Below the pieces are notes generated by a model. That model worked only from the letters and a program-made list of their open reading frames with translations. It had not been told where the DNA came from and did not search any database. DNA of 64,000 nt from Litomosoides sigmodontis. Taxonomy: Eukaryota > Nematoda > Chromadorea > Rhabditida > Onchocercidae. The position numbers were made by a program, and so were the translations under genes. Location of the stretch: positions 6,905,317 through 6,969,316 of the forward strand of contig OY718804.1 of the NCBI GenBank assembly GCA_963070105.1. Reading direction: 5' to 3'. The number at the start of each line of letters is the position of its first letter. Position 1 is the first letter of the stretch. This document shows, one piece after another, positions 23,253 through 37,800 of this stretch.

Positions 23253-25928
23253 TCAGGTGTGGCTTTTAAGACAGTGCGTGAAAATCTCTCTTAGTATTTG
23301 ACGAGAAGTGCGAAATGCTGGTGAATAGCTTATAAGTAAGTGATAGATTGAAAAAAAAATGAAAATGCTGAAAGTTATCTCATTACTGAGTGGTGCAGAT
23401 TGGGCAGAAACACCTTCGAGCACCGATTCTGTGACACATTTCAGAGTTTTATCGTAGTGAAGGCAAGCTGCCATTTGCAGATACTTTCGTGATTCTACCG
23501 CTTCTGCATTCTACAAATAAGCGATACGTAGATTAATCTGCAGTTGTCGACCTAATTTGCATATGGATTGTGAGCGTTAATTGCAGTTCTTTTTTGCTTT
23601 TGCAACTTTGAACTGAGAGCAGAAAAGGGAGAGACAAACCTTCAGTAATATGATTAAGTCAATAGCGAATAGGAAAACGAGGAACAAAAATATACAGCCG
23701 GATGAAAGGAAACCGTATGCTTCGATTTTCACATCAGTGCATATGTTGTACACCTTCTCTTTCTGAAATTTCTTTTCCTGAACAAATCACGTCACATGCG
23801 ACAAGTGTGGAAGTAGGATCAAGTAATGCGGTAGAAGAAGTAAACTGTAAGTGCAAATTTATCATTTGAAGAAAAGTTCACTATTCAATTTGGAACTACG
23901 AAGAAATATCCATGTAGTGACTTGTAAATTATAGTACATACCAGGTATCCGTTGATTCGAATATTACGTTCTAAATATCTGACACACATTGATTCCATGA
24001 CAGCTCGAATTTCTGCTCCTGATGACATATAAAACTGCAATAATTTTCATTCAACAATACGACTTTTAGATATTATGCATTATCGGCGAGTGGACCATAT
24101 TTAATTGGAGGAGAGATTGATGTAAGGCATTTGGAAAGATTTACTTCAATGACGGAGAAAACACAAAAAATGGAAATTTCAGCCAGATCAAACATCGCTT
24201 CCTCTATCAGATCTTCCTCTTTAGACATACAGCGCAAGAACATCAACAATAATAGGATGGGAAAGGCCAAAACCACACAACCAAATATGACAAATCTAAA
24301 ATTGTTCAATGCACGTGGTATATAAAGTTACGTTTCACTCGAACATAACAAAGTTGCTCCTCTTTGTTAATAGTTGCAGCAGTTACAGATCAGCTTCAAC
24401 ATAACCGCTCTAAGCTTCCACTCTTTTTACCTCATCCTACCTGATTTTCGTAAAACATCCGTAACAAATTGGCATCTTAATGCGGTAGCACGAATATAAA
24501 CCTATCTTAAATGGAAGTAGGAATGGAGAAATGCTTACATTTGCCCGTTAAATGGTTTCAGTATTTCAATACTATTTTCATCCTCGAAAATTTCAAAACG
24601 CTCTTCAGTTTGATTCATTGATAAATTTAATGCATGAAAATAACGAGTACTTTCTATGATGTTTCCAACAAATGCCTTATGATCACTCCACCAATGCGGC
24701 ATCAGTTGACAGGTTTTCTTCAGTGAAATCCTTTCAGCGACTGATTCAATCATTTCTGTAGGATAATTTTAGATGATATTGATATGAAGGTAGAATGTGA
24801 ATATGGAAAGATAAAGAGATAAGAGAAGCAAAATATTACCTCTTTTAACAACGGGTACGTGATAAGTGAATTGTAAACAAGGAAATGCGTATACAATAAT
24901 CCAAGCACAAAACAGCAAGATAAGAGCAATCAGACGCAGGCACGTGTACTGCATACAGCTTGGTAAGACGTGCTTCTGTATAGGACCTTTTTCTGCAAGT
25001 ATTTATTAACAGGCTACCCTCTGCACGACACTGATAATGTGTTAAGATTTAACTAACACTTGAATGTGTTGCTGATGCTTTTCCCTAGCACATGCGCAAC
25101 GGATGGACAGTAAAGGATGCAAACGGTAGCAAGTGAGATGAAAATGTCGTCAATGAAATTGTTTTGTTCTAGCAGGTACTGAACAAAAATCAGCCTCTCG
25201 TAATAGCTTTCATACCTTTGGTTGATGAACATAATAATGTTTCCACTGCTTGCTTACCAGAACTCTTACACCGCGGCATTTGATTAGTTTCTCCGTAATT
25301 AATTTTTCCCGTTTTCGACGATTCCGTCGATTGCACTTTCCGCTTCGAAAGATTTTGTGCAATTGTCATCAGGTCACTGCGCTTTGTATGTGGTTGCGTT
25401 GTTCCTTCATGCACAAAATCGGGAAGATCTCCAAATGAATTTATGCTTGTTATCTAATTGCAAAGAAGCCTTATTATGTGTGAATGCCATCCTACCAGTT
25501 CTTCTTAACTCTCCTCATCCTCTTTTTTGTTCCCTTTTAAAGAAGAGGTTTTCGTCCAATAACAACGCTAACAACGAAGTCTATCTATTACCTTGGCTGC
25601 TAGCAATACGCACTGATGAGCTGGTTGGAATTTGCTGTTTTATTAAATCTAATTTATCATTTCTAAGTTTGTCGTCCTTAAACTTCTCGTCCACATAGCT
25701 GATCAGTTTTCGCTTCCCGAGAGTTCCCAAATTTTTTCTGCTAGAGTCTTTTGAGATGGGAATGTTAGCTTTCGAAAGCGTTTCCATCAAGTTCATCTTC
25801 GATTTCTCTTCTCCTACTGACTGCGTTTTAGAGTCCGACTTTTGCGTTAATGAAAGGTTCTGAGGATTTGTATCCGATGTAATTGTAGTTTGCGTTTTTG
25901 CAAACAGTGTAAGCATTTCAGGTGGCAC
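23253..25928 (-). CDS. predicted multi-pass membrane protein with basic N-terminal domain
   Basis: A chain of minus-strand exons with compatible phases: about 25596-25928, 25205-25407, 24841-24997, 24536-24764, a TM exon near 24146-24295, about 23944-24019, 23640-23768 and 23253-23511. The N-terminal part is hydrophilic and Lys/Ser/Thr-rich (e.g. SYVDEKFKDDKLRNDKLDLI). It is followed by TM1 (LIALILLFCAWIIVYAFPCL), a loop with a Cys, two Trp and N-glycosylation sequons (NLS, NQT), TM2 (FVIFGCVVLAFPILLLLMFL), a short loop, and a later TM (GCIFLFLVFLFAIDLIILL); a fourth segment, SIFCVFSVIE, is possible. This looks like a tetraspan-type topology with a large cytoplasmic N terminus. I do not recognise the family. 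The link between the hydrophilic and membrane parts rests only on phase agreement, and the start is uncertain, since the ATG at about 25904 is the first Met of the open frame. Confidence 0.5.
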
Positions 25929-28335
25929 GTTATTGCTACCACTCCTACAACATCAAAATATCAAGTTAAAAAATTGAACTTTGGTAATGCAAATATTTCA
26001 GAACCTTTTTTCAGACACTCTCCGATTCTTTTTCATCTTATGGATGCGAGACCGACACGCGGAAACAGCCGACATTCCACAATAAATTCGTCAAATTTAC
26101 TTACAACTTTTACATAATATAATTTCATCAATTTGCATAACTTTTCTGCACGTTAGTGGCGCAAAAATCATCTGGCAGAATCCCTTCGTTCTCTTAGATT
26201 CTCACAACACCTTATCAGACGGTTCCAATTCATAATCTGCAAGGAAACGTTCCGTCGACAATCGTAATTTCTCAAAGAAAACAAATCACAGAATTCATTG
26301 GTGCTAATTAAATAATTCTTCCATACCGCTTGTACAACCTTTAAAGAAGAAATAACCTTAAATTTTGAATCAAAGAAGAACTCCAAAATTTTCACTTTCT
26401 GCTTTAACCATATTAAATGAAGGTATTAAAGCTTCTGGAGCATTAAAATTTCAAAAGAACGTTTGACAATGCATTCCCAAAAATATCTTACTACACGATC
26501 TGTATTAAACAAATGCTTCAAAAATTTGGAAAAGAACAGTTTTGGTAAGACAACAGAAGAGTAGATTTCACAAAATGTAGTGGAACGACAACTTGGTGAC
26601 CAAAAAGTACAAATCACACAGAGCACGAAATGATGATGGAAGTCTAATCAGTAGTTTATTCCTCTTCATCTCTCACATTTCGAAACGTTACATTAATTTA
26701 GCCGATTTATGAATAAACTTAAGCTCTGAGCTCTCTCCTCAAACTTATAAACTCAAGAGGTCTTGAGGTTACTTTTGCCAATTATATATTTTTGAACAAA
26801 TTTCGCATCGGAAGCCTTGTACGTGAAGATTTCGGTATTGGAGTGTGAGGAACAAAATTGAAATCATTGTCATACTTGTCAATCGGACTGAAATATGCCT
26901 GCCTCTTGTAAATATCAAATAAATTGAAATTAACCTCAGAAATGTCACACTAACTCATTCATCCCTTTTAGATCATACCTTAAAATAATTAAACGAACCG
27001 ATTGAAATTTAATTTATCATCAAATTAGAAATAAATAAAGAAACTAGTAAAGTAATCAAACATTTACTTGAAAGATATTAAAACATGGTAAGTTCAATCT
27101 ATTGCCTACGAGAAGAAATTGATCAAGGAAGTTGGACAATACGACAAGCCATCGTTAAATGTTTTGCAATAGCTTCGGAAGAGATCATATCACTACAGGA
27201 GGTTGAGGTTGACAGGATAAGCTTTTTCGCATCAGCCACCTATTTCTACGACGTAGTGCTGTCGAAATGCTTGGCAACAATTTCATCTCATCGTGATCGT
27301 TGCGGCGGACAATTGAGAGCATTCTAGTTAATTACACAGGTGAATTGCAGCACGCGCGACCATCCTTATGCATCTTCTAAGTTAATGTAAGAGTGACCGA
27401 TTCAGAATAGGACAATTTTCATTTGTCGTTTTCAAACTTTTTCCTTCAATTCATACAATTTCTCTCTCCAGCATTCACCACAAGCAAAAATTTTGGTTCA
27501 CCAAAAAAGATGCTGCAAAGGCAAAGAAAGGAGAAAGAGTGGCGTAAGCAGGTAGAGGGAGAGAGGAGAATTTCAATGAAGTACAGAAGAGAAAGTCAGG
27601 TCGAATGTCATAAGACTATTCAAAATTGTGCGTCATTATTGCGCTTCTGCGCTCGACGCACTTCACACTTCTACTCGTCCAGTATTTCGCTCGATGCTTT
27701 TTGAAAAAATGGCCTGATAATCCTTTGGGCTTCATCTTACGTGTGATTGCGTAGTGAAGACAGGAAGTGATACCGCAATGCTCGGTAAACACACCCACGC
27801 ACTCCACCCAATGACTGAACAGAACAGCAAGCAGTACAGGGAAACACGGCCCGTGTTCTGTGATTGGTGACTACCCGCCGCTGCCACGCAAGCATTACTT
27901 GGTGACAGGTATATAGGGTCTGGAGCAGGTAGCTTACGTCATATTTTACTTAGGAATCGACGTGGGTTAGTTGCATTACACACGAAGCGGGATAGTGCTG
28001 CTTTGTTTCCAGGTAAGAGCAATTTCATTTATCGCAGGATTGTAAAAAAAATTTCCGACAGGTTTGCTCTCAGTAATTGGCTTAGTTGCCTTAATTTTAG
28101 ATTGCCTTAATTTTAGATTAAATGAAACAGTCCAAATACTGACGTACAAACTGAAAGATTTGTGTTAATAGCCTCCTGATTCTGCTCACCTTAAAGTAGC
28201 TTGGATTTTTTTTTTAAAAAAAAGGAAGCTTACTAAAAAAGGTTGAGATTTCATTCAGTTTCGGTCTTTTCAGGCCTAGAGATATTGAACGTTACATCGC
28301 AGTTAATCTAGACGATCATTTTTTGTTTAGAAAAT
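25929..28335. other. intergenic region
   Basis: 2.4 kb between the minus-strand membrane protein and the plus-strand PCM1-like gene. An 80-codon plus-strand frame at 27085-27327 (MVSSIYCLREEIDQG...) is open but has no recognised motif and no partner exon. Minus-strand frames at 26168-26395 and 26426-26626 are equally unsupported. The segment 27830-28010 is richer in G+C and contains gtatataggg, a plausible core-promoter area for the PCM1-like gene, though this is inference only. Confidence 0.35.
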
Positions 28336-31300
28336 ATGGAGGAAAAGACAGATTGGACAGTTCCAGAATCATCTGAAGAGCAACAGTTGCCTGCAGGAGT
28401 AGCGGTCGAAAGTAAGCCACCACAAACGCTAGCTGCGTCATCTTCATTAAATTCATCAGCTAACGTAAAGCACGACGAAGTGGAGCCAGACTTATCGGAT
28501 AACTTAGTAAGATTTATTTCGTTATGATGAATTCAAAAAAAAACGCAGTGTAAGGATTTACCAAAGTTAAATTAGTTGCACAAATTAAACAGATCTGTCA
28601 CTTATGTTCCTTATTTACATAGAAGTTTTCGTGCTATGATCGTAATAAATTGACATTTTTCAATATCTGTTTGATACAACACTTTCACGTTACACAAATA
28701 TCTGCCAGTCTGACATTGTTTTAAATCGCCTGTGAGAAATAATAAAATAAGGCGGAAATGGAAAACTATGGGAATGAAAATCTTCAGCCGTCACATCAGA
28801 AACATATAATGAATAGATTGGAAAGCATCCGCGAAAACAAAGGACGTATACTATCTACTTTACGTGAACTCAAGGAAAGTACGAAAGAAGGAGAGGTAAA
28901 TTTGAATTTGAATTTTTCTAAGAATTATCATGCATCCCATCTTCCGGTAGAAAATGATAACTATTTTGAGGCACTGGAATGTTTTCCTCCTTCATGTCTG
29001 AAGTACAGGTGGAAGTCTAAAAATGAGCAGAGAAACCTTGCAAATGAATAGGTTTACATGCATGGAAATCATCGCTAAATGTTATAGTTTCCACACAAAG
29101 AGCTGATGGGTAAGATGATTGAAAGTTATGATATACTTACTGCACAAGAAGAACAGTACGTACAACTAATTCAGAAAATCGTTGTAAGTTTAGTTCTGAT
29201 TATACATATACAACAAAAGTTTGTAGTTGTTAATGCCAACATAATTTATAACTAAAAATGTGTTTTTTAACCTAACAAGTACAGAATGGATGTGAAAATG
29301 AAATACAAATAAAGACATAGCTTTAGTAACTTTTGTAGTACTTACGTGAAAATGCGGCTGAGGATGTGCAGAACGAAAATGAAATAGATGGTAAAAAATT
29401 GATGTTGGAAGATGACAGTAATATTCATGGACCTAAAAATGTTGCGAAAGAGCCTATTGATGGATTAAACAATAAATTATCTGATGAAGCAATCAATAAT
29501 GGTCTAGAAGAAGTTAGTTGCTTTCCTCATATAAACAGTGGAAGTGGTTTCTTTGAATTGTTTAAAGATGAATTTATGTATGATGGGTCCATGAAACGGA
29601 GGCTGCGTTCTCGCACTTTACCATAAAAATTTGTTTAATTTTTTAGATGAATAGTGAATTATCAAAATTAGGAGTTGTGACAGGGAAGGCAGTTGCCGTC
29701 TCGATCATGAATGACAAACTATTGGAAACATTACAGTTACATCGTGAAAAGGTGCTCCTTCGATTATATTTTCTTTAGAACTCTTTTAAAGAATTACATT
29801 ATCATGAATGTTTATTAAAACCGTTAAATTCAATTCTTTCAAACTCCGTTTTTACAAGTTATTTAGGAGAGTTTGAAAATATGTGGATAATTAATTTAGG
29901 TAGGATGAAGAGCACAAATTTGACATGTTGCAGAAGGCTACGCTCGAAGAGTTACATCGTAAAAAACGGGAAACTCAGAAGGGCATAGCAGATGAAACAT
30001 TACAACAAGTTGAAATGGCACGCTTGAAAGGTAAAGCGGGAGATTTTATTTTGATGTCCTGAAAGTCATTAAAAGATCTTGAAGTTTAATTTTTTCTCTT
30101 CTAGGTAAAATAAGAATTTATAACGCTGAAGAATTTTTACTGTTTGCTAGAATCATAGCAATAGAGTTACAAGTATAAACGACTTCTCCGTCCGATGTTC
30201 TAAAAATACTGATTATGTTCACTCTAAGTTTGTTGTTTTGCAAGTGTCACTTAGAAGTCAGAGCGAAGACGAGTTTTTTTATCAGGGTTATTTAACAAAC
30301 TTGTGATTATTTCATTTCTACTTGTTTTATGCTTTTTTTTTTAAATTTCACTTTAACACACTTTAGTCGCTATCGTTTTTCATGTCGCTGTGAATTATCG
30401 AAATCGAATTTTCTTAAAGGAGTTTTCACTGAATTGTGGAGTTTTAAGCATTCCATTTTTTCATGTTTTTCAAAAGTTCTGAAACACTTTGATTCTTGTT
30501 AAAAACTTCACGCAAAACAATGTTTATAAAGATTTTGATGTTCAAACTAATGCAGAAGTGCGCATAGGGGAAGAAATTTTTGTGTATCCTTTTGTGCTTC
30601 TCCTTTTATCCCTTCTCCTTTTATGCCTCATTCATTCCGTTTCCATTTCTTTTCTTTCATTCCAGGCAAAAGTGCTAGAAAAGTAGAAATATAAAAAGTG
30701 ATGAAACGCAATTCGTTGCTGTAAAGCATTATTTAGCTTCCTCAAGTAATAATGCCTATGTATTAGCATTAGCGTATGCGAATGTTTACATGTGAGTGCA
30801 AGTGTACGCATGCATGTGTGTATGTTTATATGTCTGTGAATCAACGACATTATATGTTCATTTTGTTTGCTCGTCTCTAACGCTTGAATTAGCCGTCGTT
30901 TTGTGACATCCATTTTTGTGACATCCATTTGACTGCCATCACTTCGATCGTTTTCTCTTCGTGGCATCTGCCAACTCCATGGATAAGTAGACCTTCTATC
31001 ATTTGGGTGGCTTTTAAATTAGCTTTACATCTACAACGGAGAGTTCTTTGAAAATGCTTGCCACTCTCAGCAGTGATAATATTCGTGTGATAGTTGTGCG
31101 TGCACTCATTTATAACGGTTTTCAAAATGTTGTAGAGAAGCTGCGTTTGAAGATAACTGGTCATGAGTGGGCACCATGTGAGACATTCCCATAGTCCCTG
31201 CAGTAAGGACTAGCCTAGACTGCGTCCCCTTCCGTGTCTTATTTTCTGTCTAAAAATCGACTCATTTGTGGGGCTTCACAAGCTTTCTTTTATTTGGCAG

Positions 31301-34300
31301 ATTCCCCTCGGTATCCATGTTCCCCTACTACGTAGAAACATTAATTATTTTTATGAGCTAGCTTGAGCTTATCGATTTTGTCAACTGTATGATATACATT
31401 TTATCTACCAGCCTCCGCGTCTGCGGATAAGCGAAGTAACGCTTTCGGTGTAGTTAACTACTTCGTTTCTCGATTAATTCCAATTTTTACTTATAAATTT
31501 ATTGTGAAATAATTTCTGTGATGTTGGTGATTTAGCTTTTGAATTTAACTGGAATTGATGTTTTCATAGTCAGGATTTGATTTAGACGTAAGGAATTACA
31601 ATTGTTACTTTTTACGAGTATGCGGTGTTTCCCTCAAGACACTTCAGGTCATTTTAGTTTTACAGCAGTTTGCAATTAATGACTTGAATTTTTAGGAGGC
31701 AGTTAACTGCTGATTGTAAAGTAGTTTTCCAGAATGTACCTCTTAGTTACGAAAGAAAAGAATGTGGTACACTACATTTACTGCGGTATCTCTTGTGATT
31801 GAAGGTTTATGCAAATTTTGAAGGGAAGTTTTGGTAATTACTTTCGGTAACACGTGGAGTATTTCGTTGTCTGAGTTTATTACAATGACAGATTTAAAGA
31901 AAAAGCGGTGTGGAGGGCAAAATATATAAGTATCCTCTCGTTGAAACTGGAATATGACAAATTGATAATTAACTGATTGATCGATGAGCTAAATAATGCC
32001 CATCGACTGAAGTGCCATTTGTTAAAATTTCTTGCAATATTATTGTAAATGAAAGCTTGGCAGCTGATATCTGTTTGAGTCTTTAGCTTGCAAGTTTCAA
32101 TGAGATCAACGAAAGCTTTTATTCCGACAATTACGATACGAGCGTACAATGTTACAGCACTAAGCAGATTAGGTTGAGTCGTCTCACAACACTGGAAAAA
32201 GTATTATTTGGAAGTTTAAAGTGGTTTTGGTTATTTAGTTGAAGAGTTGATCTTATTTCCTGGAGGTATAGCTCAATCTTTACCGGAAACACCTTCTATC
32301 CTCCTCTCTTCATCCCCTCAAGTGTTGTTCTGACACAAACAACGATCTGTCATAGATCATTTGCAATTATTTAATATTACGCTCACGACGTTCCGTATAA
32401 CGTGCCTACTGTCTTTTAAATGCACAATGTTGTAAATTATTGATGTTTACTAGAAAATTAACTTTTTAAGTTGCATCAGAACAAGAACAAGTGGAAAGGA
32501 AACGTAAAGTATTGGAACGACTTCGACGTGAAGCGCAACGTCGTGGCATCAAATTAGGTCCCGGATCAGCATCAGAGCCGGATATTGTTGTTGAACGGCA
32601 ACCAGAACCCAGATCAACCACTGAAGCAAAATTAAGGGCTAAGTTACAAGCAAAGAAAAAGGTGGTTTAATTCAGGATTATCCTTATTGTCCTAAATTCG
32701 TTTATCTGTAACTTGCTTAATATCGAGCATAATGAAGTAAAATCATTAAAAAATGAATAAATCATTAAAAATGTTTCTGCAATTCCTGTGATTTTAGGAA
32801 AACTTGAATTTAATATCAGTTAATTTGTTTTGCCTGCAGCAAAATATCGAATTCGACGATAACGGACCCCCAGTACCAGACAACTTGGCACCTGCTGAGC
32901 GAATTCCACCGGTCCTAGAGAATGAGCAAGCTGACGTTCAATCGCAGAAAGAAGTAAAAAGAAAAACCTGTGAAATAACTGGTAGTAGTGAAGTTGTGGG
33001 TCAAAAAAAGAGGAAAGGCAAGAAGGGACGTGAACAACAGCAAGTATCGAAGAAGCAATCTGACACAATCGATTTGTCCATACGGTTTACTTCATTTATC
33101 TTTAGTGCGGTGTGAATTTTGGTAAGGTTAGCACTAGCAATCTCCCTTACTTCACAAGAATGGATGGATTGTGGTATTAATCCCACACTTCTAAAAAAAG
33201 ATGAATTTAAAAGAGCAAAAAAGTTGCTGAAAAATATATAAAAATCTGTGACCTTAAATATCTTAAAACACGGCACTATCAATTGTATAATATCGAACGT
33301 CAGATCTAGTGCGGATCTTCTTGTTAAATGTGGTTTATAATTGTAATTTATTTTGGGATTTTTTGACACTTTGCCATGCACGCATGTTGATTTTAAAACT
33401 TATTTTAATGAGATTTACGTAAACGTAAATTCCTTAGATTTGAGGACTTGAAATTTTTCCTAGACTTGAAATTTTAACTTAGTGATCTTCATCGTATTAA
33501 CTTCTTAATGGTGCTATCACCTCTTTTTAAGCATCATAAGTTGAAATTTCAAGTCTAGGAGCACAATTGCACTTAATTCCTTTTTAAAAATGCATTAAAG
33601 CTTAAAAATTTACAGTGAAAAACTAGCTACAATTGCGGCGCGTAAAGAACGTATGCGAGAAATACAAGCGAAATTAGTTCAGCCTGTTCTGGAATCTCCT
33701 GATATGGATGAGACGTTTCGTAATGCTATGCAGCAACTAAAGTATATCTTTTTTCATATTATCTAAAAATTAATACGGTTCTGAATCCTTTGTATTTTTT
33801 AAAATTTCTTGTAACATATCCATCGTAGTTTATACTAAATTCTTGGGTAAAAAATTGTTTTAAAAGTGTGATATGCAGAAATTTTAATGTTGACTGTATT
33901 AAATTAAGAATAACATGGAGATATTAAACCTCATATCATTGCAATATAAATTGTGGAACGATGGGAAATTCTAATCTGACAGTGATTTGAAGGCATATAG
34001 CGGTGAATGTTCATGTTATATAATCGGCTTTAAAAGATATTATTACGACATTTTAAACATTTCAAGTATATAAATATTATTTTTATAATTTCATTTATGT
34101 TTTTCAGAAGCATAGCTGAAATGCGGAAACAACTGGAGTTGTTGCGTGAAAAAGGTGCTAGTTTACCGCAAGAAACGGCCGAATTACTGGAACATCAACT
34201 CGCAGCTGGAGCGAATACTACCGAGCAAAATGGAGTACAGTTGCTTGACACAACGGAAATGAGTCAGTGTTCTGAAACGCCGTTCGACGAAAGTGTTGAG

Positions 34301-34814
34301 GTATTTTTTGAGAATAATTGGAATCTTTCCAACTGGTTCAATTTAATGTGTATCTTTTAATGTATATACAATCATTTTGAAATATCTTAAAGGTTTTTTT
34401 TTTATCGTGTACGGTCTTTGGTCAGTGAATTAATGGTCTTTTACTGTATGTGATCTTTAGGTAGTAGGTAGTGTCATACTGCTCCTTAATTTATCGACCA
34501 ACGAAAAACCCATGTGTTAACCTTGAAACGAACAGTCATTGTCTTTTAGAATTTGTGTTTGGTTTGTCGGGGTAACCTATGATTCTGTTCTTGAGTCAAT
34601 AATTATTTGAAGAACCAGTCGCCGACTGGTGTGAATTTCAAGAAATTTAAGTTTAAATTAGATTTGTCGCAGTCTGTGATAGACTCTTTTCCTCGGATAC
34701 AATACACGAGTTATTTGGTTGCTGATTGAACGTTTCTGTGCCGAGGATTTTTAAAACGAATAAAATGCAAAACGTTAGATTATTTTATTTGTTCGATCGG
34801 TTATCTTCCATACG

Positions 34815-34893
<79 letters not shown>

Positions 34894-37800
34894 AAACGAT
34901 TATTTAAAATTGAAATTCACAAAACAAAAGAGAAAAATACGCCGTGGAATGCCATTTATCATGCAGAGAGAGAATTTTCCCTTTTTCTGTGATTTTCGTT
35001 ACATTTTTATTATGAGCTGAACAGCTGTTGCTGCTAAGATTGATTGTTTCAAGCGGACTTAAGGAAGAAGCAGTGGTCGCATAGCCGCAACTGTTCCTCT
35101 GCAAACAACAAATTATCAGTAGTGCCTCTGAAACATTTTTGTTCTTGAAGCCTTACCGTCTAATATAATCTCTAACTGAATGACAAACCATATATCTCTG
35201 ATTGAAAGAAGTTATTACAATCAATGGAGGAGTCATTTATTGCTACTTATCTTCCAGTCATAAAGATATAAGATATTGCTGATCTTTAAGTCTTTTTGAG
35301 AATTTTATGAGATAAACATAGCAGACAGAAATTCAAGTCGTCATCATTTTTTCTAATTCATATACAGTATCCATTCACTACAGCAGCTATTGAATTGCAT
35401 CATGATAATACTAACCATAAATTCCTCGGTATGTCAGTTTCTTGTAGCTGATGAGGTTATGTATCTAATCCATAATTATAATAATTTACCTATTTGCAGG
35501 CCACGGAGGTAGTTCGTAACAGTTTTTTGAAAGTGATAGGGCAAAAGTCAGAGTCGGATGTCGTGCGTTATGATGACCTTTCGGTTGGTTATCATCTTAC
35601 GGCGGGCGATAGCCAGCGACTGAAAAGTATTGAACAGGCGCTCCGAGAACAACGCCAGCTGCTCGAAACAATTGCTTCGCAGAGTCATCAGGTACTTTGA
35701 TTAGTTCTTTAAGCTTTCTCTCCGCTAACATTTTCATCAAGTAGTTGAGATATGTCTAGTAGACGTCGAATTCTACTCGTAAACAACTGTGTGTTTCCCG
35801 GTCTTGGAATTCAGCAAAGTATCTGCACAATATATAGACTCACAAATGTAAGAGAATGAATTATAGTTTTGAAGAAATATAAGGGTTTGCGTTGGGAGAC
35901 TCATTGATCTAACCAGATAATTATATTAACTTTAATTCAATGTATTTTGAAGTAAAACTATCAAATCTTGCATTTGTCGATCAGGTATGGGTGTTAAGGA
36001 ACTTCGTGATTGCATTAGACTATATAACTCAGTTCTTGTCCGTTTATAAAACTGCAGGTTTATGTTAAAGCTCATGTTTGCTTCATCTTTCTTCTTGCTA
36101 ATTTTTCTCTCCAAATTTGGCTTACTTTTTTTGATTCATGTTTGGTAAGCTAGAAAAAATGTTGGTCATTTTTCCTAATACAAAATACAATTGTATCTGT
36201 TTCTGTTTTCGAATACTTAATTTCCAGATATTTTGCATGATGCATTACTTTGAGAATTGGCTAATCTCCCAGCCCATCATGATTGACCCATTAATTTTCT
36301 AGAATCAGAAATTAAATATTATGCATTTGGTATTTCAGTTTAGTTGATATACCAATTTAATTTCTTTTTCGAAATTTGAAGCATTCAACTTCTACATTAA
36401 TAAATGTAGTAGTACTTGTAGAATGGGTAGTTTTTCTGTGTTCGTGTAGAATTTATGGAAGCCTCAGATGGGTCTGTCCTTGTTTCTGAAAATGCTGAGA
36501 AATATATTTCGAGTAAAAAAAGAGATACTTGATCTTCCTGCAAAGACACACAAAATTTTCTATATTTCTCCAAAGCAGAGATGGAAATGCTAGTTTTCCG
36601 AAAGCATGAGAAGTTGGTTTGTCGTTAATATATCTTCTACTTCACTGCGAATATCACTAACCCATTGGTCGTACTTCGGATATGTCAAAAGTGGAAGGGA
36701 GTATGCTGTAGCTAGTTAGCGTGTTTAAAATGAAAGCTTTCTGTATTTGTCAAGAAATTTTACTCCGACACAATTGATGTTGTCTTTCCTTTGGCGACTC
36801 CCTCACTTTGCATCTCTTTCTTAGTATGAATTTTAGAATTTTTTTATTTCTCCATTATTGATTCTTGCTGGCGTGAGTCTGAGCTAGTTGTTTATGATAT
36901 CTCAAGGGACTATGAAGGAGGAAGGATAGATCAGTAGCTACCATGCATTTGCAAAGTGAGATTGACATACATGTCCATGTTCCTGTATTATAAAATATAT
37001 TTATTTTATAGTAACGGGATATTTAAAAATCACTCGTCTTTTCAATTCCGTGAAGTTATTCGCGAAAGTTTCTGTCAGCCTTTAATATTTTTCTGCTTGC
37101 TTTCATTTCATTTGGGGAAATTAAAGGAACGACTGATAGAGAATCAATGTTTGGGAGAAGCTGCGCAATAGCCATTTAGTACTTTCATAATCTTCTTTGC
37201 GAATAATCTGCAAGGTCGCATTTATCTGACCCATTGAATATCTTAAAAATAGATTTCATTTAAAGAATTTTGGTCTATGTTTCGGTTTGTTCGACCAGAA
37301 TCTGAATTCTGTGCAGTGTAATTTGCCATCAAATTGAATATGATTTGAAGATCCTTTGAATTGTAAATTATTTTAGTTGTTTGGTTTAACATGAATTTAT
37401 TATGTTGCATTTTCAACCAATCCTAAGTTAGTGCTTGTAATTACGGGTGATGAGAAATACTGAGTTATTTTGGTAAAAGAGCGGTTAGCCCCTTATAATT
37501 AGCATGGTAAAATAGGTAATAGTTGTTGTTAGCTGTTAGCTACGCTGGTTAATAAGCGTTACTTTAAAGCAACAAATTGTTAGCTTCAAAATAAAAAAAG
37601 CGTTTATGAATATTGATTTTTTTTTTGCTTTCGTCCGTATTAGCCTTGGAATTTTCTTCCTTATTCTGCTCTCATCGTGTAAGATATTGAAAAAAAGATC
37701 ACTCTGCGCATCTTTCAAGTATTTTCAGGTTACATCTTGACCATGTCTTGGTAGTAGGAGATGAGTACTATTTTTTTCTTGTGAAATCTAGCATGAGAAA

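Noticed and set aside
27085..27327. 80-codon plus-strand frame
   Set aside because: No motif, no partner exon, and the opposite strand is also partly open; insufficient to call a gene.
30632..31164. Overlapping minus-strand frames in the PCM1-like gene
   Set aside because: Low-complexity His/Thr-rich readings within intron 6, with no domain or splice continuity.
34726..34992. Frame with alternating Ile-Tyr
   Set aside because: Direct translation of the (TA)n tract.
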